A DNA stretch of 64,000 bases, from NCBI GenBank assembly GCA_947044405.1, contig CAMRHE010000459.1, forward strand, positions 186,001 through 250,000, in the 5' to 3' direction. Shown in pieces: positions 50,396 through 61,801 of this stretch; within the stretch, counting starts at the first letter, position 1; each line of letters opens with the position of its first letter. The stretch is from Leptodactylus fallax. Lineage: Eukaryota; Chordata; Amphibia; Anura; Leptodactylidae. The notes under the pieces were generated by a model that searched no databases, was not told the DNA's origin, and saw nothing but the letters and a program-made list of their open reading frames with translations. The position numbers and the translations under genes are program-made.

Positions 50396-50820
50396 GTAAG
50401 AAGCACACCGGTAAGAGTCCCCAACACAACACCCACACAGGCAAGAGTCCCCAACACCCACGCAGGTAAGAGTCCCCAACCCAACACCCACACAGGTAAA
50501 GGTCCGCAACACCCACACAGGTAAAGGTCTGCAACACCCACACAGGTAAGGGTCCCCAACACAACACCCACACAGGCAAGAGTCCCCAACACAACACCCA
50601 CACAGGTAAAGGTCCGCAACACCCACACAGGCAAGAGTCCCCTGATCCACCACCCACACAGAAAAGAGTCCTCAAACCAACACCCATACAGGAAAGACAC
50701 CCCAACCCAACAACCACACAGGTAAGGGTCCCCAACCCGACATCCATACAGGAAAGAGTCCCACACCCTACAACCACACAAGTAAGAGTCACTCACCCCA
50801 ATACCCACACATCTGAGTTA
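50396..50820. repeat. Minisatellite with a splice-donor word in each unit
   Basis: About 16 units of 25-30 bp containing AACACCCACACAGGTAAGAG and TCCCCAAC. Variants change the GT dinucleotide: CAGGCAAGAG, CAGGTAAAGG, CAGGAAAGA. It follows directly after the candidate leader exon of OR gene 3. Periodic minus frames are by-products. Confidence 0.9.
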
Positions 50821-51150
50821 CTCCAACCAATCACACTACAGCTAAGAGCCCTCCAAAGTGTCACCCACCCAACTTGTCACTCCAATCACCCATATGGCTA
50901 AGAGTCCTCCCACCTATCACCCATGCAGTGTAGAGATTCACAACCCATCACCTTAAAATGTGAGACTGGGAGATCACGTCCGGCTACATGAATAATAGGG
51001 GCTCTACTTATGGACGTATGCATGAAGTTTAACACAACAAAGACATGTTTGCACTAACTGTGTGAACACAGACTAAATTAACTCAAAATGAGACACCTAA
51101 ACTATATGAAGAAAGTATTGGGCGCCGGCTCTTAGGACTTATTCACGTGA
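50821..51150. other. Decayed edge of the previous repeat and spacer
   Basis: Degenerate CACCCAC.CA units with AAGAGTCCTCC continue to about 50960; then unique sequence. No gene seen. Confidence 0.45.
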
Positions 51151-51287
51151 CCATGTTCTGCCTGTGTGCGGGCCGTATTTCCTGGACTGGAGTTCACTTT
51201 ATTCATGGTGCGTTATGATTCATTGAGCTCCATTCACACACCCGTGGTCAGTCCTGGAAATACGGCCCGCACACAGGCAGAACATGG
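51151..51287. mobile_element. Fold-back element with perfect 32-bp arms
   Basis: Left arm 51151-51182 starts CCATGTTCTGCCTGTG; right arm 51256-51287 ends CACAGGCAGAACATGG. The arms are perfect complements over 32 bases around a 73-base loop. Probably a small MITE; its superfamily cannot be told from this. Confidence 0.8.
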
Positions 51288-51307
51288 TGGGGCCCAATCT
51301 CAATTTA

Positions 51308-51735
51308 CAGCACTGTGCAAAAGTTTAGGCAGGTGTGGAAAAATGCTGCAAAGTAAGATTGTTTTCAGAAACAGAAGGGTTAATAGTTCAGTTATGTGAA
51401 TGAAAAGAGAGATGTAAATCCCATCAATATTTGGGGTGACCTTTGCCCTTTGCCTTCTTCTTGGTACTTGCAGACAGTTTTGGCAGAACTGGGCAGGGAG
51501 GTTTTTCCTGCCGCCATCTTGGAGAACTAAGCCCAGATCTTCTGTGGATGTTGCTTGCTCCAATCCGTCTCTCTCTTCATGTCATCCCAGACAGACTGGA
51601 TGATGGGGAGATCAAGGCTATATCTGTGGGGGCCGGATCATCACTTCCAGGACTCCTCCTCCAAAGGGCAAAGGTCACCCCAAATATTCATGGGATTAGA
51701 GTTCTCTTTTGTTCATTCACTTCATCCAATAGTCA
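51308..51735. mobile_element. Deletion derivative of a third Tc1-like family
   Basis: TA at 51306-51307 is followed by CAGCACTGTGCAAAAGTTTA, the end sequence style of Tc1-like elements. The first half holds ATCAATATTTGGGGTGACCT and text from the 3' part of a transposase gene; the second half carries the mirror AGGTCACCCCAAATATT (51673). The middle is missing, so it is a short non-autonomous copy with inverted ends. Confidence 0.7.
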
Positions 51736-51855
51736 CCCACACAGCTAAGAATCACCCAGTCCGTCACTGCCATAGCTAAGTCACCCACAAAGCTAAGCCC
51801 CACACAGTCCATCACCCACACATGGACAGGTCTGATTTGTCATTTCCATCCTTAC

Positions 51856-51863
51856 AGAGGTCA
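51856..51863 (+). promoter_or_regulatory. 3' splice site and leader of OR gene 3
   Basis: CATTTCCATCCTTACAG ends with AG at 51856-51857; the exon begins AGGTCA six bases before the ATG. A frame continues upstream to 51822, but it crosses this acceptor, so the ATG at 51864 is preferred. Confidence 0.65.
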
Positions 51864-52793
51864 ATGGAAGTCACCAACCGGACACAAGTGATGTTATTCC
51901 TGTTTACAGGACTAACAGATAACGAGAAGCTCGTCCCGGTCCTCTTCATGCTCTTCTTGGTGGTCTACACTATAACTGTCGTGGGTAACGTTGGCATGGT
52001 AGCTATTGTGCATGGCACCACCAGCCTCCATGGTCCCATGTACTACTTCTTGTCTTATCTCTCCATAGTTGACCTCTGCTACTCCTCAGTGGTGACCCCC
52101 AAGATGCTCTTCAACCTGCTTTCCAAGATGAAGTCTATATCATTCCATGGTTGTGCCTTGCAGCTCTTCTTCTTTGCCGCCCTGGCAGTCACTGAAGCTC
52201 TCCTGCTCTCCAGTATGTCATACGACCGCTATGTTGCCATCTGTCATCCTCTCCATTACATCTCAATAATGACCAGGAGGAAATGTCTGGGTCTGGTTCT
52301 CCTCACCTCATCCATTGGCTTCTTGCAGTCAACAGTGCAAACCAGTTGTATATTCCATCTGCGATTCTGCGGGCCGAACCTTCTGGAGCACTTCTACTGC
52401 GACATCCCTCCACTCCTCAAGCTGTCTTGCTCTAGCACTCTTCTATGTGAAATGGTGACCATCTTCTTCACATGTTCTTGTGGCATCGGCTCTATGGTGA
52501 CGGTCTTGGTCTCGTACTCTCTAATAATCTCCTCCATTCTGAGGATGAAGTCTACCGAGGGTAGGAGGAAGGCCTTCAGTACATGTTCTTCCCATCTCAC
52601 ATGTGTCTCTATCTTCTACGGAACAGTCTTCTTCATCTACCTACGTCCTCCTGCCTCAGACTTTGGAAAACAAGACAAGGTGGTCTCGGTCTTCTACTCA
52701 GTCATGATACCAATGCTGAATCCTCTCATATACAGCTTAAGGAACCAGGAGGTGAAACGGGTGATTGTAGGGGTCATGCATGGATCTCGCTGA
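51864..52793 (+). CDS. Class II olfactory receptor, OR gene 3
   Basis: An intact 309-residue odorant receptor, more distant from the other two but of the same subfamily. Landmarks: NRT glycosylation site at residue 5, TM1 with VVGN, PMYYFLSYLSIVDLCYSS in TM2, SYDRYVAICHPLHYISIM at the TM3/loop 2 boundary, CDIPPLLKLSC in loop 2, KAFSTCSSHLTCVS at TM6 and PMLNPLIYSLRNQEVKR in TM7. Cysteines of the second extracellular loop are present. The longer frame from 51822 adds 14 residues upstream of the splice acceptor and is rejected as start. No lesion is seen; expected in olfactory cilia membranes. Confidence 0.95.
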   Translation: MEVTNRTQVMLFLFTGLTDNEKLVPVLFMLFLVVYTITVVGNVGMVAIVHGTTSLHGPMYYFLSYLSIVDLCYSSVVTPKMLFNLLSKMKSISFHGCALQLFFFAALAVTEALLLSSMSYDRYVAICHPLHYISIMTRRKCLGLVLLTSSIGFLQSTVQTSCIFHLRFCGPNLLEHFYCDIPPLLKLSCSSTLLCEMVTIFFTCSCGIGSMVTVLVSYSLIISSILRMKSTEGRRKAFSTCSSHLTCVSIFYGTVFFIYLRPPASDFGKQDKVVSVFYSVMIPMLNPLIYSLRNQEVKRVIVGVMHGSR

Positions 52794-52939
52794 GAAATTC
52801 TGGGCTCACTGCGCCTACAGGTATCGATGAAGAACTAATGCAACCCAAAAAGGGACTGAGTAGGTCACTAGAACGAGATTGTAAATATATATGTCCACAC
52901 CACAACCTCATGCTTCACCACACGGCCGGCAGATATCTA

Positions 52940-55900
52940 CAGTCGTGGCCAAAGGTTTTGAGACTGACACAAATTTTGGTTGTCACAGGGTTTACTGCTT
53001 CAGTGTTTTTGGATCTTTTAGCCAGATGTTTCTATGGTTACCGAAGTTTTTACACTTTTCTTGACAAATCCAACAAGTTTCTGCCAAGACTCAATATTTC
53101 CAATGTTATTTTTCCAGACTTCTGCAGTTCACCCTCACATGCTGGATATCCAACCTTACTGACCCGACTACTGACAACCCAACCTTACCTAACCAGTGCT
53201 TAGAGTTTATCCCTATTTCTGTTTTTGAGGATTGACCACAGGTTCTCAATTAGGATCTGGGAAGTTTCCTGACCATGGACCCAAAATGTCAATGTTTTGT
53301 ACAATGAGTCACCGACGTGGTCTCAATCATGGTGGAAAAAGCATTGCTCATCACCAAATCCATGACCAGCAAGCTCCCCAGATCTGACCAAATCCATGAC
53401 CAGGAAGCTCCCCAGATCTCTCCAAATCCATGACCAGGAAGCTCCCCAGATCTCTCCAAATCCATGACCAGGAAGCTCCCCAGATCTGACCAAATCCATG
53501 ACCAGGAAGCTCCCCAGATCTGACCAAATCCATGACCAGGAAGCTCCCCAGATCTGACCAAATCCATGACCAGGAAGCTCCCCAGATCTGACCAAATCCA
53601 TGAACAGGAAGCTCCCCAGATCTGACCAAATCCATGACCAGGAAGCTGCCCAGATCTCTCCAAATCCATGACCAGGAAGCTCCCCAGATCTCACCAAATC
53701 CATGACCAGGAAGCTCCCCAGATCTCTACAAATCCATGACCAGGAAGCTCCTCAGATCTGACCAAAACCATGACCTGGAAGCTCCCCAGATCTCTCCAAA
53801 TCCATGACCAGGAAGCTCCCCAGATCTCTCCAAATCCATGACTAGGAAGCTCCCCAGATCTCACCAAATCCATGACCAGGAAGCTCCCCAGATCTCTCCA
53901 AATCCATGACCAGGAAGCTCCCCAGATCTCATCAAATCCATGACCAGGAAGCTCCCCAGATCTCTCCAAATACATGACTAGGAAGCTCCCCAGATCTCAC
54001 CAAATCCATGACCAGGAAGCTCTCCAGATCTCACCAAATCCATGACCAGGAAGCTCTCCAGATCTCACCAAATCCATGACCAGAAAGCTCCCCAGATCTG
54101 ACCAAATCCATGACCAGGAAGCTCCCCAGATCTCTTCAAATCCATGACCAGGAAGCTCCCCAGATCTCACCAAATCCATGACCAGGAAGCTCTCCAGATC
54201 TCACCAAACCCATGACCAGGAAGCTCTCCAGATCTCACCAAATCCATGACCTGGAAGCTCCCCAGATCTGACCAAATCCATGACCAGGAAGCTCCCCAGA
54301 TCTCTCCAAATCCATGACCAGGAAGCTCCCCAGATCTCTCCAAATCCATGACTAGGAAGCTCCCCAGATCTCACCAAATCCATGACCAGGAAGCTCCCCA
54401 GATCTCTCCAAATCCATGACCAGGAAGCTCCCCAGATCTCATCAAATCCATGACCAGGAAGCTCCCCAGATCTCTCCAAATACATGACTAGGAAGCTCCC
54501 CAGATCTCACCAAATCCATGACCAGGAAGCTCCCCAGATCTCTCCAAATCCATGACAAGGAAGCTCCCCAGATCTCTCCAAATCCATGACCAGGAAGCTC
54601 CCCAGATCTGACCAAATCCATGACCAGGAAGCTCCCCAGATCTGACCAAATCCATGACCAGGAAGCTCCCCAGATCTCTCCAAATCCATGACCAGGAAGC
54701 TCCCCAGATCTCTCCAAATCCATGACCAGGAAGCTCCCCAGACTCTCCAAATCCATGACCAGGAAGCTCCCCAGATCTCTCCAAATCCATGACCAGGAAG
54801 CTCCCCAGATCTGACCAAATCCATGACCAGGAAGCTCCCCAGATCTGACCAAATCCATGACCAGGAAGCTCCCCAGATCTGACCAAATCCATGACCAGGA
54901 AGCTCCCCAGATCTCTCCAAATCCATGACCAGGAAGCTCCCCAGATCTCTCCAAATCCATGAACAGGAAGCTCCCCAGATCTCACCAAATCCATGATCAG
55001 GAAGCTCCCCAGATCTGACCAAATCCATGACCAGGAAGCTCCCCAGATCTCTTCAAATCCATGACCAGGAAGCTCCCCAGATCTCACCAAATCCATGACC
55101 AGGAAGCTCTCCAGATCTCACCAAACCCATGACCAGGAAGCTCTCCAGATCTCACCAAATCCATGACCAGAAAGCTCCCCAGATCTGACCAAATCCATGA
55201 CCAGGAAGCTCCTCAGATCTGACCAAAACCATGACCTGGAAGCTCCCCAGATCTGACCAAATCCATGACCAGGAAGCTCCCCAGATCTCTCCAAATCCAT
55301 GACCAGGAAGCTCCCCAGATCTCTCCAAATCCATGACTAGGAAGCTCCCCAGATCTCACCAAATCCATGACCAGGAAGCTCCCCAGATCTCTCCAAATCC
55401 ATGACCAGGAAGCTCCCCAGATCTCATCAAATCCATGACCAGGAAGCTCCCCAGATCTCTCCAAATACATGACTAGGAAGCTCCCCAGATCTCACCAAAT
55501 CCATGACCAGGAAGCTCCCCAGATCTCACCAAATCCATGACCAGGAAGCTCTCCAGATCTCACCAAATCCATGACCAGGAAGCTCTCCAGATCTCACCAA
55601 ATCCATGACCAGAAAGCTCCCCAGATCTGACCAAATCCATGACCAGGAAGCTCCCCAGATCTCTCCAAATCCATGACCAGGAAGCTCCCCAGATCTCTCC
55701 AAATCCATGACCAGGAAGCTCCCCAGATCTGACCAAATCCATGACCATGAAGCTCCCCAGATCTGACCAAATCCATGACCAGGAAGCTCCCCAGATCTGA
55801 CCAAATCCATGACCAGAAAGCTCCCCAGATCTGACCAAATCCATGACCAGGAAGCTCCCCAGATCTCTCCAAATCCATGACAAGGAAGCTCCCCAGATCT

Positions 55901-56488
55901 CTCCAAATCCATGACCAGGAAGCTCCCCAGATCTGACCAAATCCATGACCAGGAAGCTCCCCAGATCTGACCAAATCCATGACCAGGAAGCTCCCCAGAT
56001 CTCTCCAAATCCATGACCAGGAAGCTCCCCAGATCTCTCCAAATCCATGACCAGGAAGCTCCCCAGATCTCTCCAAATCCATGACCAGGAAGCTCCCCAG
56101 ATCTCTCCAAATCCATGACCAGGAAGCTCCCCAGATCTGACCAAATCCATGACCAGGAAGCTCCCCAGATCTGACCAAATCCATGACCAGGAAGCTCCCC
56201 AGATCTGACCAAATCCATGACCAGGAAGCTCCCCAGATCTCTCCAAATCCATGACCAGGAAGCTCCCCAGATCTCTCCAAATCCATGAACAGGAAGCTCC
56301 CCAGATCTCACCAAATCCATGATCAGGAAGCTCCCCAGATCTGACCAAATCCATGACCAGGAAGCTCCCCAGATCTCAGTCCCATTGCGATCCTGTGGTC
56401 AAGCCTCCAAAAGCAGAACAAACAAAAAAAATTGTGACAAACTCCAAATGTTGAACACTGAAGCAGGAAATGCCACGGCCAGAACTAC
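52940..56488. mobile_element. Fold-back Tc1-like element (fourth family) containing the 34-bp array
   Basis: TA at 52938-52939 precedes CAGTCGTGGCCAAAGGTTTT, a Tc1-like end; 52940-53310 then carries decayed transposase-gene text up to TTTCCTGACCATGGACCCA. At 56376-56488 the same text returns in inverted orientation (mirror of GACCACAGG, CTGCTTCAGTGTT and the GGCC-containing end). The middle is filled with the 34-bp array. The right limit is approximate. Confidence 0.7.
53360..56375. repeat. 34-bp minisatellite derived from a transposon segment
   Basis: About 89 units of AAATCCATGACCAGGAAGCT and CCCCAGATCT plus a CACC, CTCC or GACC tail. None of the three minus frames contains a stop, so periodic frames of up to 264 codons (34-residue repeat) appear; these are not genes. 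The unit in minus sense, GATCTGGGGAGCTTCCTGGT then CATGGA, resembles the transposon text GGATCTGGGAAGTTTCCTGA then CCATGGA at 53252-53278. Confidence 0.95.
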
Positions 56489-56492
56489 TTAA

Positions 56493-56980
56493 AAGGGTTG
56501 TCTAGGAATTAACTTAATTATATACTGATGACCTATCCACAAGTGATTAGTATCAGACTGGTTGGGGTCAGACACCTGGACCCCGCACTGATCAGCTGTT
56601 TCGCCAGTGTAACTCCAGTGAATGAGAGATCTGCAGCTCCAGGTGTCACCACTACAGTATACAGAGCTCTGAATACAGACACTGAGACCGCAGATCTCTT
56701 CCAGGCCGATTGAATAGGAGCAGAGCTAGTCCCAGCCATGACCCTAGCATACGGCTACCCGTGGGCAAAACAGCTGACTGGTGGGGGGTCCAGACGTCAG
56801 ACCCCAACTGATCTGAAACTGATGACCTATCCCTGTGGAGTGGCACACCCTGCCCAACCAGCTGCTCCACTGAAAACTGGGGTGCAAAAAACCCCAGATC
56901 AAGTGATCAGTGGGGATCCCAGAGGTGAAAACCCCACCGATCAGCAGATCACCCTCTACCCTGTACTCCAGACATCCCCT
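56493..56980. mobile_element. TTAA-flanked non-autonomous element, second copy
   Basis: TTAA at 56489-56492 and 56981-56984; ends AAGGGTTGTCTAGGAATT (left) and CTCCAGACATCCCCT (right) mirror each other. Inside, ACTGATGACCTATCCAC and ACTGATGACCTATCCCTG recur, and GATCAGCTG-containing segments flank the centre. Same end style as 41500-41791. piggyBac-like target choice is inferred from TTAA. Confidence 0.75.
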
Positions 56981-57039
56981 TTAACTTGGAGGAGGTCAAA
57001 AGAAAAAATGAAGATATAATTGCACTTGCTGGGGGAGTC

Positions 57040-57175
57040 CACAAGAATCTGGAGGGGGATCCACAGACATCTGGAGGGCGAGGGGGGTCCACAGACATCT
57101 GGAGGGGGAGGGGGGTCCACAGACATCTGGAGGGGGGGTCCACAGACATCTGGAGGGGGAGGGGGGTCCACAGGT
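57040..57175. repeat. 28-bp G-rich short array
   Basis: About five units of CCACAGACATCTGGAGGG plus GGAGGGGGGT with small length changes. Several G runs of 4-6 make G-quadruplex formation possible. Confidence 0.9.
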
Positions 57176-57239
57176 ACAGTTGACAAGGATTTTATGCAAA
57201 CCCAACACTGAAACTGCACCAAAACACAGCCCTGAGGAG

Positions 57240-58925
57240 ATACATCAGCCGCATCCCCCTCCTCCCAGTACATTATATACCGCAGCCGCATCCCCCTCCT
57301 CCCAGTACATTATATACCGCAGCCGCATCCCCCTCCTCCCAGTACATTATATACCGCAGCCGCATCCCCCTCCTCCCAGTACATTATATACCGCAGCCAC
57401 ATCCCCCTCCTCCCTGTACATTATATACCGCAGCCACATCCCCCTCCTCCCTATACATTATATACCACAGCCGCATCCACCTCCTCCCTATACATTATAT
57501 ACCGCAGCCGCATTCCCCTCCTCCCTATACATTATATACCGCAGCCACATCCCCCTCCTCCCTATACATTATATACCGCAGCCGCATCCCCCTACTCCCT
57601 GTACATTATATACCGCAGCCACATCCCCCTCCTCCCTATACATTATATACCACAGCCGCATCCCCCTCCTCCCTATACATTATATACCGCAGCCGCATCC
57701 CCCTCCTCCCTGTACATTATATACCGCAGCCGCATCCCCCCCTCCTCCCTGTACATTATATACCGCAGCCACATCCCCCCTCCTCCCAGTACATTATATA
57801 CTGCTGCCGCATCCCCCCTCCTCCCTGTACATTATATACTGCAGCCACATCCCCCTCCTCCCTATACATTATATACCGCAGCCGCATCCCCCCTCCTCCC
57901 TGTACATTATATACCGCAGCCACATCCCCCTCCTCCCTATACATTATATACCGCAGCCGCATCCCCCTCCTCCCTGTACATTATATACCGCAGCCGCATC
58001 TCCCTCCTCCCTGTACATTATATACCGCAGCCGCATCCCCCTCCTCCCTATACATTATATACTACAGCCGCATCCCCCTCCTCCCTATACATTATATACC
58101 GCAGCCACATCCCCCTCCTCCCTGTACATTATATACCGCAGCCGCATTCCCCTCCTCCCTATACATTATATACCGCAGCCACATCCCCCTCCTCCCTGTA
58201 CATTATATACCGCAGCCACATCCCCCTCCTCCCTATACATTATATACCACAGCCGCATCCCCCTCCTCCCTATACATTATATACCGCAGCCGCATTCCCC
58301 TCCTCCCTATACATTATATACCGCAGCCACATCCCCCTCCTCCCTATACATTATATACCGCAGCCGCATCCCCCTACTCCCTGTACATTATATACCGCAG
58401 CCACATCCCCCTCCTCCCTATACATTATATACCGCAGCCACATCCCCCTCCTCCCTATACATTATATACCGCAGCCGCATCCCCCTCCTCCCTGTACATT
58501 ATATACCGCAGCCGCATCCCCCCTCCTCCCTGTACATTATATACCGCAGCCACATCCCCCTCCTCCCAGTACATTATATACTGCAGCCGCATCCCCCTCC
58601 TCCCTGTACATTATATACTGCAGCCACATCCCCCTCCTCCCTATACATTATATACCGCAGCCGCATCCCCCTCCTCCCTGTACATTATATACCGCAGCCA
58701 CATCCCCCTCCTCCCTATACATTATATACCGCAGCCGCATCCCCCTCCTCCCTGTACATTATATACCGCAGCCGCATCTCCCCCCCCCCCTGTACATTAT
58801 ATACTGCAGCCGCATCCCCCTCCTCCCTATACATTATATACTACAGCCGCATCCCCCCTCCTCCCTATACATTATATACCGCAGCCACATCCCCCTCCTC
58901 CCTGTACATTATATACCGCAGACTT
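57240..58925. repeat. 37-bp minisatellite
   Basis: About 45 units of CCGCAGCCGCATCCCCCTCC and TCCCTGTACATTATATA, with CCACAT, CTATACATT and CCCAGTACATT variants. The long plus frame (594 codons) passes through all three phases of the unit and is not a gene. Confidence 0.96.
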
Positions 58926-58959
58926 GTTGTAATCTTTATATATAATGAGATGCTTGCCT

Positions 58960-61705
58960 TGTAGTCTGTATATATTATGCGATGCTCTGCAGCCTCCCTG
59001 TACTCTGTATATGATGTGCGATGCTCTGCAGCCTCCCTGTACTCTGTATATATTGTGCGATGCTCTGCAGCCTCCCTGTACTCTGTATATATTGTGCGAT
59101 GCTCTGCAGCCTCCCTGTACTCTGTATATATTGTGCGATGCTCTGCAGCCTCCCGTACCGATATATTGTGCGATGCTCTGCAGCCTCCCTGTACCTGCAA
59201 TGTGCGATGCTCTGCAGCATCCCTGTACTCTGTACATATTGTGCGATGCTCTGCAGCCTCCCTGTACTCTGTATATATTGTGCGATGCTCTGCAGCCTCC
59301 CTGTACCTGTATATATGGGGCGATGCCTGCAGCCTCCCTGTACCTGTATATATTATGCGATGCTCTGCAGCATCCCTGTACTCTGATATATTATGCGATG
59401 CTCTGCAGCATCCCGACCCGTATATATTGTGGATGCTCTGCAGCCCCCGACATATTGTGCGATGCCTTCAGCCTCCCTGTACCTGTATATATTATGCGAT
59501 GCTCTGCAGCCTCCCTGTACCTGTATATATTGTGCGATGCTCTGCAGCCTCCCTGTACTCGTATATATTGTGCGATGCTCTGCAGCCTCCCTGTACTCTG
59601 TATATATGTGGGGCGCAGCCTCCCTGTACTCTGATATATTGTGCGATGCTCTGCAGCCTCCCTGTACCTGATATATTGTGCGATGCTCTGCAGCCCCCTG
59701 TACTCTGTATATATTGTGCGATGCTCTGCAGCCTCCCGTACTCTGATATATTATGCGATGCTCTGCAGCATCCCTGACTCTGTATATATTGTGCGAGCGC
59801 CGATGCTCTGCAGCCTCCCGACTCGACATATTGTGCGATGCTCTGCAGCCTCCCTGTACCTGATATATTGTGCGATGCCGCAGCCTCCCGACTCTGACAT
59901 ATGTGCGATGCTCTGCAGCCCCCTGTACTCTGTATATATTGTGCGATGCTCTGCAGCCTCCCGACTCTGATATATTGTGCGATGCTCTGCAGCCTCCCTG
60001 TACTCTGTATATATTGTGCGATGCTCTGCAGCCTCCCGTACTCTGATATATATTGTGCGATGCTCTGCAGCCTCCCTGTACTCTGTATATGTTGTGCAGC
60101 CCCCCCCCCCTACCCTGTAAGTTGTGCGATGCTCTGCAGCCTCCCTGTACTCTGTATATATTGTGCGATGCTCTGCAGCCTCCCTGTACCTGTATATATT
60201 GTGCGATGCTCTGCAGCCTCCCTGTACCTGTATATATTGTGCGATGCTCTGCAGCCTCCCTGTACTCTGTATATATTGTGCGATGCTCTGCAGCCTCCCT
60301 GTACTCTGTATATATTGTGCGATGCTCTGCAGCCTCCCTGTACTCTGTATATATTGTGCGATGCCTGCAGCCTCCCTGTACTCTGTATATATTGTGATGC
60401 CAGCCTCCCTGCACTCTGTATATATTAGCGATGCCTGCAGCCTCCCTGTACTCTGTATATATATGCGATGCTCTGCAGCATCCCTGCACTCTGTATATAT
60501 TGTGCGATGCCTGCAGCCTCCCTGTACTCTGATATATTGGCGATGCCTGCAGCCTCCCTGTACTCTGACATATTAAGCGATGCTCTGCAGCCTCCCTGTA
60601 CTCTGTATATATTGTGCGATGCTCTGCAGCCTCCCCCTGTATATATTGTGCGATGCTCTGCAGCCTCCCTGACTACTGTACATATATGCGAGCTCTGCAG
60701 CTCCCTGTACAGACGATGCTCTGCAGCCTCCCTGACCTGTATACATATTGTGCGATGCCTGCAGCCTCCCTGTACCTGTATATATTGTGCGATGCTCTGC
60801 AGCCTCCCTGTACCTGTATATATTGTGCATGCTCTGCAGCCTCCCTGTACTCTGTATATATTGTGCGATGCTCTGCAGCCTCCCTGTACTCTGTATATAT
60901 TGTGCGATGCTCTGCAGCCTCCCTGTACTCTTATATATTGTGCGATGCTCTGCAGCCTCCCTGTACTCTGTATATATTGTGCGATGCTCTGCAGCCTCCC
61001 TGTACTCTGTATATATTGTGCGATGCTCTGCAGCCTCCCTGTACTCTGTATATATTGTGCGATGCTCTGCAGCCTCCCTGTACTCTGTACATATTGTGCG
61101 ATGCTCTGCAGCCTCCCTGTACTCTGTATATATTGTGCGATGCTCTGCAGCCTCCCTGTACTCTGTTATATATTGTGCGATGCTCTGCAGCCTCCCTGTA
61201 CTCTGTATATATTGTGCGATGCTCTGCAGCCTCCCTGTACTCTGTATATATTGTGCGATGCTCTGCAGCCTCCCTGTACTCTGTATATATTGTGCGATGC
61301 TCTGCAGCCTCCCTGTACTCTGTATATATTGTGCGATGCTCTGCAGCCTCCCTGTACTCTGTATATATTGTGCGATGCTCTGCAGCCTCCCTGTACTCTG
61401 TATATATTGTGCGATGCTCTGCAGCCTCCCTGTACTCTGTATATATTGTGCGATGCTCTGCAGCCTCCCTGTACTCTGTATATATTGTGCGATGCTCTGC
61501 AGCCTCCCTGTACTCTGTATATATTGTGCGATGCTCTGCAGCCTCCCTGTACTCTGTATATATAGTGCGATGCTCTGCAGCCTCCCTGTACTCTGTATAT
61601 ATAGTGTGATGCTCTGCAGCCTCCCTGTACTCTGTATATATTGTGCGATGCTCTGCAGCCTCCCTGTACTCTGTATATATAGTGCGATGCTCTGCAGCCT
61701 CCTCC
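58960..61705. repeat. 39-bp minisatellite next to the ZNHIT1 3' end
   Basis: About 70 units of TGTGCGATGCTCTGCAGCCT and CCCTGTACTCTGTATATAT. Units from about 60780 to 61705 are almost identical; those from about 59150 to 60780 carry many 1-4-base losses. Both strands stay open for hundreds of codons because 39 is divisible by three. The array ends within some 10-30 bases of the predicted ZNHIT1 cleavage site. Confidence 0.96.
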
Positions 61706-61733
61706 GCTCACTACACGAGATCAGATATAAATG

Positions 61734-61739
61734 TTTATT
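61734..61739 (-). promoter_or_regulatory. ZNHIT1: ZNHIT1 polyadenylation signal
   Basis: AATAAA on the minus strand, 63 bases after the stop codon, followed by a GTGTAGTG-type downstream element. The 3' UTR is therefore only about 80-90 bases long. Confidence 0.75.
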
Positions 61740-61801
61740 CAGCAGTAAATAAAATATTCTTACAAATCGTCTATTTACAGAATTTACAGCTCTGCAGAGC
61801 G

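Noticed and set aside
50302..50808. Cys/Gly/Val-rich minus frame of 168 codons
   Set aside because: Follows the 25-30-bp minisatellite; two other frames over it are also open.
51822..51863. Extended N-terminus for OR gene 3 (MDRSDLSF...)
   Set aside because: It crosses a good splice acceptor at 51856-51857; the ATG at 51864 matches the usual OR start with NRT at residue 5.
54442..56354. Long minus frames with MDLVRSGELPGHGFGEIWG repeats
   Set aside because: 34-bp array read in three stop-free phases; three overlapping frames give the same peptide text.
57180..58964. 594-codon Pro/Ser/Tyr frame resembling an extensin or collagen-like protein
   Set aside because: It reads through all phases of the 37-bp minisatellite; no start context or splice evidence.
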